Program-made: the position numbers and the translations under genes
Source: an uncultured bacterium
GTDB taxonomy: Bacteria > Bacillota_I > Bacilli_A > RF39 > UBA660
Direction of reading: 5' to 3'
Length of the DNA stretch: 6,869 nt
NCBI GenBank assembly: GCA_949285775.1
Contig: CASEAD010000028.1
Span: forward strand, 1-6,869
In this document: positions 1 to 6,618 of the stretch, piece by piece
Layout: every line of letters begins with the position of its first letter
How positions within the stretch are numbered: the stretch's first letter is position 1
The notes under the pieces: model-generated
What the model was told of the DNA's origin: nothing
Database searches by the model: none
What the model saw: the letters and a program-made list of their open reading frames with translations, nothing else

Positions 1-1
1 T

Positions 2-1078
2 GTTATTTCAAATAATGATAGTGATATGTCTAAAAATGTCAGCATAGCCCTAAAAAGGGTATTAATGGCAATAATAATATTTTTTATACCAACAATAGTT
101 AACTTTGCCAATAGCCTTGTACTAGATCTAGGAGACGAAAATATTACAGTAAGCTATTTAGATTGTTTAGAAAATGCCAATGAGGAATATATTTCAAAAA
201 TGGAAGAAGAAGAAAAAACAGAAAAAGACATAGAAGAGGCTAATAGAAAAGACCAAACTGTTAGTGATTTAGAAACTTCTGATCCATATACCGGAGGTGG
301 CAGTAGTTTAAGTGGAACTTCTCTTCCTGAAGGAGAAGAATATTATCCATTAGATGGCATAGGCGAAGATGGCGAAGAACTAGACTATTTAGAAGTTGAT
401 GGACATTATCTATCAGATGCCGAAATGGAAGAGTTAAATGATTTTATTTGGGAATCAGTTAACTCGAGCAGTGATTGGGGTACCAGAGTAGCAACAGCAG
501 GTTGGGCACTAGCGTATGGCCTAAGCCAAAAAGGACTAATGTTGCATTATCAGAAAGCTGGTTGGGCTAATGACTCAAGAACTAATAATGCTATCGGATC
601 AGATGGAAAATGTTCTGAACGAGGATATTGTAACAACTGGGGGAGAAAACTAGATGGAAATTCAAACGGGATAAGTTCAGCTTGTGCAAAATACGGCGGG
701 TATATTAATTTTATTGGTGATTGTAGTCCCAGGGAAGATTACTATTATGCTGGTCTAGACTGCACTGGGTTTGTAAAATGGGCTATTAGAACAGGTTGTG
801 GCGTAACCATAGGTGATAGCACCTATCAGTCATCATTTCCAAGAACTGTAAATTATGATGAAGCTCAACCGGGAGATGTATTAATTCACCCAGGACATGT
901 AATACTATTTTTAAAAAAGAATGATGATGGAACGTATATGACTGTTGAATCCCATAGTGGAGGGGCTAAAGGCCTATATTTTCATAAATACTCAGCTGAG
1001 TCTTTAAGATCATCAAATTATAGAGTTATAAGATTTACTGATGAGTATGCCGACCGTTGTAAAGTCGTTACCGAATGA
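2..1078 (+). CDS. Membrane-anchored NlpC/P60-type cell-wall hydrolase, 5'-partial
   Basis: Probable extracytoplasmic peptidoglycan hydrolase. Numbering is from the first in-frame ATG (position 26), which gives 350 residues. A basic start (K3, K10, R11) precedes one hydrophobic segment at about 12-32 containing FFIPTIVN. A Glu/Asp-rich linker (about 50-145) follows, then an NlpC/P60-like domain: helix at about 153-170, LDCTGFV with likely nucleophile C246, PGHV with likely base H291, and H310 in VESHSGG as candidate third residue. About 75 residues with several Cys lie between that helix and C246. The frame stays open upstream to the window edge (VISNNDSD precedes M26) and the ATG lacks a Shine-Dalgarno, so the gene very likely starts outside the window. 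Known of the family: NlpC/P60 enzymes cut peptide stems of the wall using Cys-His. Inferred: the membrane segment resembles the second helix of small VirB2/TrbC-like membrane proteins. It ends with tandem stops TGA TAA; no clear terminator follows. Confidence 0.8.
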   Translation, partial: VISNNDSDMSKNVSIALKRVLMAIIIFFIPTIVNFANSLVLDLGDENITVSYLDCLENANEEYISKMEEEEKTEKDIEEANRKDQTVSDLETSDPYTGGGSSLSGTSLPEGEEYYPLDGIGEDGEELDYLEVDGHYLSDAEMEELNDFIWESVNSSSDWGTRVATAGWALAYGLSQKGLMLHYQKAGWANDSRTNNAIGSDGKCSERGYCNNWGRKLDGNSNGISSACAKYGGYINFIGDCSPREDYYYAGLDCTGFVKWAIRTGCGVTIGDSTYQSSFPRTVNYDEAQPGDVLIHPGHVILFLKKNDDGTYMTVESHSGGAKGLYFHKYSAESLRSSNYRVIRFTDEYADRCKVVTE

Positions 1079-1099
1079 TAAATAAAAGTAAAAAACTTA

Positions 1100-1128
1100 T
1101 TGACAAATACTCTCACTTTTCATATAAT
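1100..1128 (+). promoter_or_regulatory. Sigma-70/SigA-type promoter of the ileS leader
   Basis: TTGACA (1100-1105) and TATAAT (1123-1128) both match consensus exactly with an ideal 17-nt spacer. Transcription should begin near 1135, about 15-20 nt before the first T-box stem. A strong constitutive promoter in front of an attenuator is the usual T-box arrangement, with control exerted after initiation. Confidence 0.9.
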
Positions 1129-1150
1129 AAAAAAGTAATTAAAAACAAAT

Positions 1151-1352
1151 GACGGAGACGATACTAAATAGATAATTACAGAGAGTTAGTGGTTGGTGCA
1201 AACTAATATTTATATTTAGTATAAATCACTCCAGATGTATATTTCTGAATACTTAGGAAATATCGGTGAAATACCGTTATCAAAATAAGAGCACTTAGGT
1301 GAAACAAGGTGGTACCGCGGTCAACCCGTCCTTGCAAACTTAAGTGCTTTTT
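1151..1352 (+). promoter_or_regulatory. T-box riboswitch, isoleucine specifier (ATC), upstream of ileS
   Basis: The leader RNA senses uncharged tRNA-Ile and lets transcription continue into ileS. The base of stem I pairs GGAG (1154-1157) with CTCC (1229-1232). Above the specifier loop, ATACTAAAT (1161-1169) pairs perfectly with ATTTAGTAT (1214-1222). The specifier loop carries ATC (1225-1227) followed by a purine, an Ile codon that matches the gene downstream. The distal part has AGAGAG (1180-1185) and a TTAGT/ACTAA stem (1186-1190/1202-1206) closing GGTTGGTGCAA, the usual apical motif. CGGT/ACCG (1264-1267/1273-1276) looks like stem III. The T-box core AGGTGGTACCGCG lies at 1307-1319. Its TGGT bulge would pair with a tRNA ending ACCA, as expected for tRNA-Ile with discriminator A73. 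The antiterminator is closed by CAAGG/CCTTG (1305-1309/1330-1334). The motifs are directly visible; the regulatory action is inferred from the family. Confidence 0.95.
1290..1352 (+). terminator. Attenuation terminator of the T-box leader
   Basis: AGCACTTA (1290-1297) pairs with TAAGTGCT (1341-1348). A G-U pair (1298/1340) and two more pairs (1299-1300 with 1338-1339) extend it to about 11 bp. The T run 1348-1352 follows the arm. The helix encloses the T-box core instead of following it, so the CAAGG/CCTTG pairing can form inside it. It ends 18 nt before the ileS start codon. Confidence 0.75.
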
Positions 1353-1369
1353 AAATAAAGGAGGAAATT

Positions 1370-4300
1370 ATGGATAAATTTAAACAATTAGAAAATATGG
1401 AAGAAAGCAAAATAGAAGAGAAGGTAAGTGAATATTGGAGTAGTATTGATGTATTAAATAAAAGCATAGATTCAAGAAGCGAGAACAAGAATTTTGTCTT
1501 TTATGATGGACCCGCAACTGCTAATGGAATGCCTGGTATTCATCACATGTTATCAAAATTATTAAAGGATACTTTCTGCAAATATAAGACAATGCAAGGA
1601 TATAAAGTATTAAGAAAAGTAGGTTGGGATACACACGGATTACCAGTAGAAGTTCAAGTAGAAAAAGAATTAGGTATCTCAGGAAAAAAAGATATTGAAA
1701 AGTACGGTATCAAAGAATTTAATCAAAAATGTCGTGAAAGCGTTTGGAAAAACGAAAAAGCATTTAAAGATTTTACCACCAAAATGGGACAATTTATCGA
1801 TCTAGATAACCCCTATATTACTTATGATAATAATTATATCGAAACCGAATGGTGGATATTAAAAAAATTCTTTGATGAAGGTTTAATATACAACGGATTA
1901 AAAATACTTCCATATTGCCCAAGATGTGGTACAGGATTAGCAAGCCACGAAGTAGCACAAGGATATAAAGAAGTGTCTGTAAATACCGTAACTGTACCAT
2001 TTAAACTAAAAAATGAGGAAAACACATACTTACTTATTTGGACAACAACTCCATGGACATTAATAGCAAATGTTGCCGCATGTGTAAATCCTAAAGAAAA
2101 ATATGTAAAATGCCTATCAAAAGGCTATAACTTCATAGTAGCAGAAAAACTAGCAGATAAAGTATTAGGTAGTGATTATGAAGTAGTAGAAGAGTATTTT
2201 GGTAAAGACTTAGAATATTTAGAATATGAACAATATCTACCTTTCTTAAAAGTAGATAAAAAAGCCTTCTATGTAACTTGTGCTGATTATGTTACTATGG
2301 AAGATGGTACCGGTATCGTACATATGGCACCAGCTTTTGGTCAAGATGACTATGAAGTAGGACTAAAATATGACTTACCAATCCTAAACCCTGTAGATGA
2401 AAACGGAAAGTATACAGAAGGACCATGGAAAGGAAGACTCGTAGTAGATAAAGATCTTGAAATAGATATTATTAAATATTTAGCAAGTGAAGATAAACTA
2501 TTCAAAAAACAAAAAATGGAACACAACTACCCACACTGTTGGAGATGCAAAACACCATTAGTGTATTATTCAAAACCATCACTATATATCAAAACAACAG
2601 CCCTAAAAGATAAAATAATTGCAGAAAATAATAAAGTAAACTGGCACCCAAGCTATGTTGGTGAAAAAAGATTTGGCGATTGGCTAAACAACATTAATGA
2701 TTGGGCAATTTCCAGAAACAGATATTGGGGAACACCTATACCACTATGGACATGTGACTGTGGACACCAAGAAATGATAGGATCAAGAGAAGAATTAATC
2801 GAAAAATCAATTGAAAAAATAGATAAAACCATTGAATTACATAGACCATACGTTGATGAAATTCATATTAAATGTCCAAAATGTGGTAAACCTATGGAAA
2901 GAGTAAAAGAAGTAATGGACTGCTGGTTCGACTCAGGTTCAATGCCATTTGCCCAATATCACTATCCTTTTGAAAACAAAGAACTATTCGAGAAACAATT
3001 TCCAGCTGACTTCATATGCGAAGGAATAGATCAAACAAGAGGATGGTTCTATTCACTAATAGTAATATCAACCTTTGTAAAAGGTAAAAGCCCATATAAA
3101 AATGTTTTAGTAAATGACTTACTACTAGATAAATATGGACAAAAAATGCATAAATCAAAAGGAAACGCTGTCGAACCATTCAGCATCATAAAAAAATATG
3201 GTGCCGACGCTACTAGATTTTATATGTTATACTCTTCACCTGTTTGGACTCCATTAAAATTTGATGAAGAAGGAATTCGTGAAATAAACTCTAAATTTTT
3301 TAACACTCTAAAAAATACCTATACTTTCTTTGCTATGTATGCTAATACTGATAATATAGACCCAAGAGAATTTAGTGTTGATTACAAAGATTTAGAAGAA
3401 ATAGATAAATGGCTTTTATCAAAATATAATTCATTAGTACAAAATATAACTAACGAAATGGAGAATTATGATTTAAATAAAGCTGTACACTTACTAAATA
3501 ATTTTGTTAATGAAGATCTATCTAACTGGTATATAAGAAGAAATAGAAGAAGATTCTGGGGTAGCAAATTAGATAACAGCAAAAAAGCAGTTTATCAAAC
3601 TACATATCAAATATTAGTAGGAATATGTAAACTCTTAGCACCTATCTCTCCATTTACATCAGAAATTATTTATAAAAACCTAACAGGAGAATTATCTGTC
3701 CATTTAGCAGATTACCCTAAATGCAATTCTAAATTAATTAATAAAGAAATAGAAGAAAGAATGGATTTAATTATCGATTTAATATCCTTAGGTAGAAATT
3801 CAAGAGAAGAAGCAAAGATAAAAGTAAGACAACCAATTAATAATATAATATTAGATGCTAAATACAAAGACATAATAGGAGATATAGATGAATTAATTAA
3901 AGAAGAACTAAACGTTAAAGAAATTATTTATATGGAAGACTTATCTGAATACATGCATATAGAATATAGACCAAATTATAAAGTAGCAGGAAAGATACTA
4001 GGTAAAGATATAAAAGAATTTGCAAACTTCCTAACAAATATAGATGATACCTCTATAAACAAGCTAGAAAATAACAACTTAGAAATAACCCTAGGTAATG
4101 ATAAATACACCATAACTAAAGACATGGTAGATATAAGAATTAATTCTAAAGAAGGATATAATGTATCAGTATCTAATAATAGAATAATAATATTAAATAC
4201 TGAATTAACTAAAGACCTAATTAATGAAGGACTAGCAAGAGAAACAATCTCTAAAATCCAACAACTAAGAAAAAATAACGGTTATGACATAGCAGATAGA

Positions 4301-4477
4301 ATAAAAATATATTATACATCAAATGATGAATATGCAGATTCTATTAAAGAACAACTAGAATTTATTAAATCTGAAACCCTAGGTATTTCTATAGAAAGAA
4401 TAAAAGATATCGAAACTAATATTAATATCAACGATTATCAAGTAGGAATTAAGTTAGAAAAAGTTACTAATAAGTAA
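1370..4477 (+). CDS. ileS: Isoleucyl-tRNA synthetase (IleRS), type 2
   Basis: Cytoplasmic class I aminoacyl-tRNA synthetase that attaches isoleucine to tRNA-Ile using ATP. At 1035 residues it is full length for the family. The HIGH-type motif is GIHH (56-59) after DGPATANG; the KMSKS-type motif is KMHKS (592-596), the variant common in eukaryote-like (type 2) IleRS. The CP1 editing domain shows WTTTPWT (224-230), GTGIVH (313-318) and D327, the acidic residue expected in proofreading. Cys pairs C183/C186 and C390/C393, and C462/C464 with C502/C505, look like zinc-binding sites. The anticodon-binding domain includes NWYIRRNRRRFW around W720, and KVRQP (818-822) opens the C-terminal extension seen in this type. 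The ATG is preceded by AAAGGAGG (1357-1364) at 5 nt spacing. Expression is controlled by the Ile T-box upstream. Established knowledge: many type 2 enzymes are poorly inhibited by mupirocin; that is not demonstrated here. Confidence 0.98.
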   Translation: MDKFKQLENMEESKIEEKVSEYWSSIDVLNKSIDSRSENKNFVFYDGPATANGMPGIHHMLSKLLKDTFCKYKTMQGYKVLRKVGWDTHGLPVEVQVEKELGISGKKDIEKYGIKEFNQKCRESVWKNEKAFKDFTTKMGQFIDLDNPYITYDNNYIETEWWILKKFFDEGLIYNGLKILPYCPRCGTGLASHEVAQGYKEVSVNTVTVPFKLKNEENTYLLIWTTTPWTLIANVAACVNPKEKYVKCLSKGYNFIVAEKLADKVLGSDYEVVEEYFGKDLEYLEYEQYLPFLKVDKKAFYVTCADYVTMEDGTGIVHMAPAFGQDDYEVGLKYDLPILNPVDENGKYTEGPWKGRLVVDKDLEIDIIKYLASEDKLFKKQKMEHNYPHCWRCKTPLVYYSKPSLYIKTTALKDKIIAENNKVNWHPSYVGEKRFGDWLNNINDWAISRNRYWGTPIPLWTCDCGHQEMIGSREELIEKSIEKIDKTIELHRPYVDEIHIKCPKCGKPMERVKEVMDCWFDSGSMPFAQYHYPFENKELFEKQFPADFICEGIDQTRGWFYSLIVISTFVKGKSPYKNVLVNDLLLDKYGQKMHKSKGNAVEPFSIIKKYGADATRFYMLYSSPVWTPLKFDEEGIREINSKFFNTLKNTYTFFAMYANTDNIDPREFSVDYKDLEEIDKWLLSKYNSLVQNITNEMENYDLNKAVHLLNNFVNEDLSNWYIRRNRRRFWGSKLDNSKKAVYQTTYQILVGICKLLAPISPFTSEIIYKNLTGELSVHLADYPKCNSKLINKEIEERMDLIIDLISLGRNSREEAKIKVRQPINNIILDAKYKDIIGDIDELIKEELNVKEIIYMEDLSEYMHIEYRPNYKVAGKILGKDIKEFANFLTNIDDTSINKLENNNLEITLGNDKYTITKDMVDIRINSKEGYNVSVSNNRIIILNTELTKDLINEGLARETISKIQQLRKNNGYDIADRIKIYYTSNDEYADSIKEQLEFIKSETLGISIERIKDIETNININDYQVGIKLEKVTNK

Positions 4478-4483
4478 CTTTTT
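4458..4483 (+). terminator. Intrinsic terminator at the end of ileS
   Basis: AAAAAGTTACT (4458-4468), loop AATA and AGTAACTTTTT (4473-4483) form a perfect 11-bp inverted repeat. The GC content is low, so the effective stem is the inner 6 bp followed by five T. The ileS stop codon (4475-4477) lies in the 3' arm. The A and T runs on both sides mean it could also act on the - strand. It separates ileS from the next promoter. Confidence 0.65.
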
Positions 4484-4488
4484 CCTTA

Positions 4489-4516
4489 TTGAAAAAAAGA
4501 AAAAATATGTTATACT
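4489..4516 (+). promoter_or_regulatory. Promoter of the orphan two-gene operon
   Basis: TTGAAA (4489-4494) and TATACT (4511-4516) are 16 nt apart. The -10 is preceded by TGT (4508-4510), an extended -10 signal. The predicted start point near 4523 falls at the first base of the Shine-Dalgarno, giving a leader of about 13 nt. The promoter sits directly behind the ileS terminator. Confidence 0.75.
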
Positions 4517-4522
4517 AATAAT

Positions 4523-4530
4523 AGAGGTGG
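4523..4530 (+). promoter_or_regulatory. Ribosome-binding site that sets a TTG start
   Basis: AGAGGTGG is a good Shine-Dalgarno and lies 5 nt before TTG at 4536. The longer alternative, GTG at 4527, lies inside this site and has no ribosome-binding site of its own, so TTG is preferred. Confidence 0.75.
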
Positions 4531-4535
4531 TACCA

Positions 4536-5987
4536 TTGAACGGAATAAAAATATTAAAACAATTAATTGAAAGCAAAATATCGAAAATAGCTGAAGAAAT
4601 AAAATTTATAGAATTACTTATCCTAAAAATAAACATAAGTAAAACACTAGCAAATAACTATCGCAATATAACTTTATGTAAAGATGAAGATATACGTAGA
4701 TTAATAGAAGCACACCTAATTAATATAAGTTTTGAAGAATATAAAAGTATAAAAGAAATTATATCTAATGAAGAACTATTTAAAATTGAAAATACAGGAT
4801 TTATAATACCCCAATACGAAAAAGCTCTTCAGCAAGCAGAAATATTTTTAAATGAAATTAACAAACATATAGAAGACCAAAGAGAAAAAATATCAAGCTA
4901 TCAAGATAGAATAAAACATCTAACAAATTCATTGAAAACATGCCAAAAAATAATCAAAGATATTGACTCAAATAACCCTATCCTAGATATAGATTTTATC
5001 TTAAACCTTGTAGCGTCTTCTTCTAAAGATTATAGAATAAATACAACAATTATCTCAGATCTTATAACCTTCAATACTAGAATATTTACCAAAGAAAAAG
5101 AATCCCCACTATCATACCAACCACTTCAACCAGAAGAAATTTATTCATCTGAAGAATTAGAAGATAAAGAACTAGAAGAAGATGATATTTTAGATAGAGA
5201 AGAAGAAATAATTAAAACTTCAATAAATATTATTAATCAAAACAACTACCCTAGCTTAATAGGCTATATTAATCAACTACAATACTATTTATCAGATATA
5301 AAAGCATGCAACCAATTACTAGAACAACTTCCTAATGATATTAATCTAAAAGACAAAAGAACCACGCTAGAGTACTTAGAAAAAACTATTGATGAATATC
5401 AAAGCCAATTAAGAAATTTAATTAAAGAAGAAACAATTGAAATAGATAAAACAGCACTACTACCAGGAGAACAATATCGCTTAATATACTTTATGCACCC
5501 TAAAAAGTTAGATAACTTAACCCCAGATGATTTCTTTAGTGAAGACTTAATATCCTTCTTTGAAGAAGACTTCATGAGTATTGATAATGTCGATAATTAT
5601 AAATTAATAAGTAAATTACTAAGCGAACTAAGAAATGGTATCTTAAGAAAAAAAGGAGAACATGACTTATTCGATGTACTAAAAGGCTATTTTCTAAAAG
5701 CCGAAAAAGGTGGCCAAAAGCCACGAATGTGTGTAAGAAAAATTAATGAAGATACTATCTTAATCTTTGGCTACGCTAAGAAAGATGGGAATATAAAAAG
5801 GAACAAAAAGAGTTATATAAGCTCTTGGGAAAATAGAGAAAGAGTATATGGCAATATAATAGACGAAATAATAAAAAGAATAAATGAAGACCCATTCTTC
5901 AGACAAAAAGCATATTATATTGGAAGAACTATAGATGATAGAGTAATAGATACTCTAGAAACAAGGAGAACAAAAACATTAAGATAG
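4536..5987 (+). CDS. Unrecognised helical, acidic protein with C-terminal alpha/beta region
   Basis: I do not recognise this 483-residue protein. No signal peptide or membrane segment is visible, so it is probably cytoplasmic. Residues 1-140 are strongly helical, with coiled-coil-like stretches around 92-140. Residues 139-181 form a module shared with the next gene (DIDF at 151-154, DY at 165-166, NT at 180-181). A very acidic linker occupies about 200-225, and more helices follow to about 300. The last 175 residues alternate strand and helix: YRLIYFMHP, then PRMCVRK...TILIFGYAKK (396-416) and a basic C-terminus. That strand pair distantly resembles RelE/HigB-type folds, but this is only an inference. 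The start is TTG after AGAGGTGG; a start at GTG 4527 would add three residues. It leads an operon with the gene 11 nt downstream. It is A-rich and Lys/Ile/Glu-rich. Confidence 0.85.
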   Translation: MNGIKILKQLIESKISKIAEEIKFIELLILKINISKTLANNYRNITLCKDEDIRRLIEAHLINISFEEYKSIKEIISNEELFKIENTGFIIPQYEKALQQAEIFLNEINKHIEDQREKISSYQDRIKHLTNSLKTCQKIIKDIDSNNPILDIDFILNLVASSSKDYRINTTIISDLITFNTRIFTKEKESPLSYQPLQPEEIYSSEELEDKELEEDDILDREEEIIKTSINIINQNNYPSLIGYINQLQYYLSDIKACNQLLEQLPNDINLKDKRTTLEYLEKTIDEYQSQLRNLIKEETIEIDKTALLPGEQYRLIYFMHPKKLDNLTPDDFFSEDLISFFEEDFMSIDNVDNYKLISKLLSELRNGILRKKGEHDLFDVLKGYFLKAEKGGQKPRMCVRKINEDTILIFGYAKKDGNIKRNKKSYISSWENRERVYGNIIDEIIKRINEDPFFRQKAYYIGRTIDDRVIDTLETRRTKTLR

Positions 5988-5998
5988 GTGGTGTTTAT

Positions 5999-6556
5999 AT
6001 GGAAAAAGAAGAATTAATAAGAATAATAAAAAATAATATTATTAAAAAACAAGAAGAAATATCTTTAGAAGAACTAGCAAATTTAATTAATCAAATAATA
6101 AATAATATTTCCCAAGTAAATATATTACTACTAGAAAAAGCACTCACAACCATATATCAGGATAAAAAACAATACAATAAGGACGATACAAAAAGAGATA
6201 TAAACTATTTTAAAGCCCTACAATTTTTCATAACAAATGATACTATCTTAGGAAATAACTATAAAATAACAGAGTCTCAAAAAGAATTTATAGAGAGCAT
6301 TTTAAACGATTTAAAAGAATATTATCACCAAAAACAAACAGAACCCAATAAATCATCTATTATCTCCCAAAGATTAACTCTCTTAGAAAAAATTGCCAAT
6401 GAAGATTATATTATAGATATAGACTTAATAAACCAAATATTAGAAGAAGAAAATATAGATTATAAAATACGCTACGAAATACTAGTATATATTCTAAAAA
6501 GAAATACTAATACTTACTTATCACAAAAAACAACCCCCACCTCTCTAAAGAGATAA
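5999..6556 (+). CDS. Unrecognised helical protein sharing a module with the gene upstream
   Basis: Unrecognised 185-residue protein, rich in Ile, Lys, Asn and Glu and almost certainly all helical, with no signal peptide, membrane segment or Cys. Residues 128-170 align without gaps to residues 139-181 of the upstream protein. In the core DID...DY.I...I...NT stretch, 10 of 31 positions are identical, and both copies follow a helical region beginning near an I(S/T)N(D/E) motif (78-81 here). It therefore looks like a shorter relative of the upstream protein lacking the acidic linker and the C-terminal region. AGGTGG (5986-5991) overlaps the upstream stop codon and sits 7 nt from the ATG. The 11-nt gap and shared Shine-Dalgarno type imply co-transcription and perhaps coupled translation. 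A short hairpin terminator follows. A complex between the two proteins is possible but not shown. Confidence 0.85.
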   Translation: MEKEELIRIIKNNIIKKQEEISLEELANLINQIINNISQVNILLLEKALTTIYQDKKQYNKDDTKRDINYFKALQFFITNDTILGNNYKITESQKEFIESILNDLKEYYHQKQTEPNKSSIISQRLTLLEKIANEDYIIDIDLINQILEEENIDYKIRYEILVYILKRNTNTYLSQKTTPTSLKR

Positions 6557-6573
6557 CCCACTAAATTCCAATC

Positions 6574-6595
6574 GGAACCAATAAGTTCCTTTTTT
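6574..6595 (+). terminator. Short intrinsic terminator after the orphan pair
   Basis: GGAAC (6574-6578), loop CAATAA, GTTCC (6585-6589), then six T (6590-6595). The stem is only 5 bp, so termination may be partial. No clear promoter is visible between it and the next gene, so the last gene may depend on read-through. Confidence 0.55.
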
Positions 6596-6618
6596 CCTAT
6601 TAGAAAGAAGTGAAAATA

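Noticed and set aside
26..28. ATG at 26 as the real start of the wall hydrolase
   Set aside because: There is no Shine-Dalgarno upstream, the frame is open to the edge, and the upstream peptide fits the membrane-protein pattern, so a 5'-partial gene is preferred.
1079..1099. Terminator directly after the wall hydrolase
   Set aside because: Only A-rich sequence without a convincing inverted repeat or T run; the 4-bp GTAA/TTAC pairing near 1060 is too short.
1818..2025. Minus-strand open frames of about 60 codons inside ileS
   Set aside because: They lie wholly within a well-conserved synthetase gene, have no ribosome-binding site or recognisable product, and overlap each other; they are shadows.
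4527..4529. GTG start for the 483-aa protein
   Set aside because: The codon lies inside the AGAGGTGG ribosome-binding site; TTG at 4536 is correctly spaced.
4525..4534. AGGTGGTACC, identical to the T-box core 10-mer at 1307-1316
   Set aside because: It coincides with a Shine-Dalgarno before TTG 4536. The predicted promoter leaves no room for a stem I or specifier loop, and there is no antiterminator partner, so a second T-box is not supported.
4454..4636. Minus-strand open frame of 60 codons over the ileS/orphan gene junction
   Set aside because: It runs through the terminator, promoter and start of a + strand gene, and its Phe/Ile-rich product simply mirrors A-rich coding sequence.
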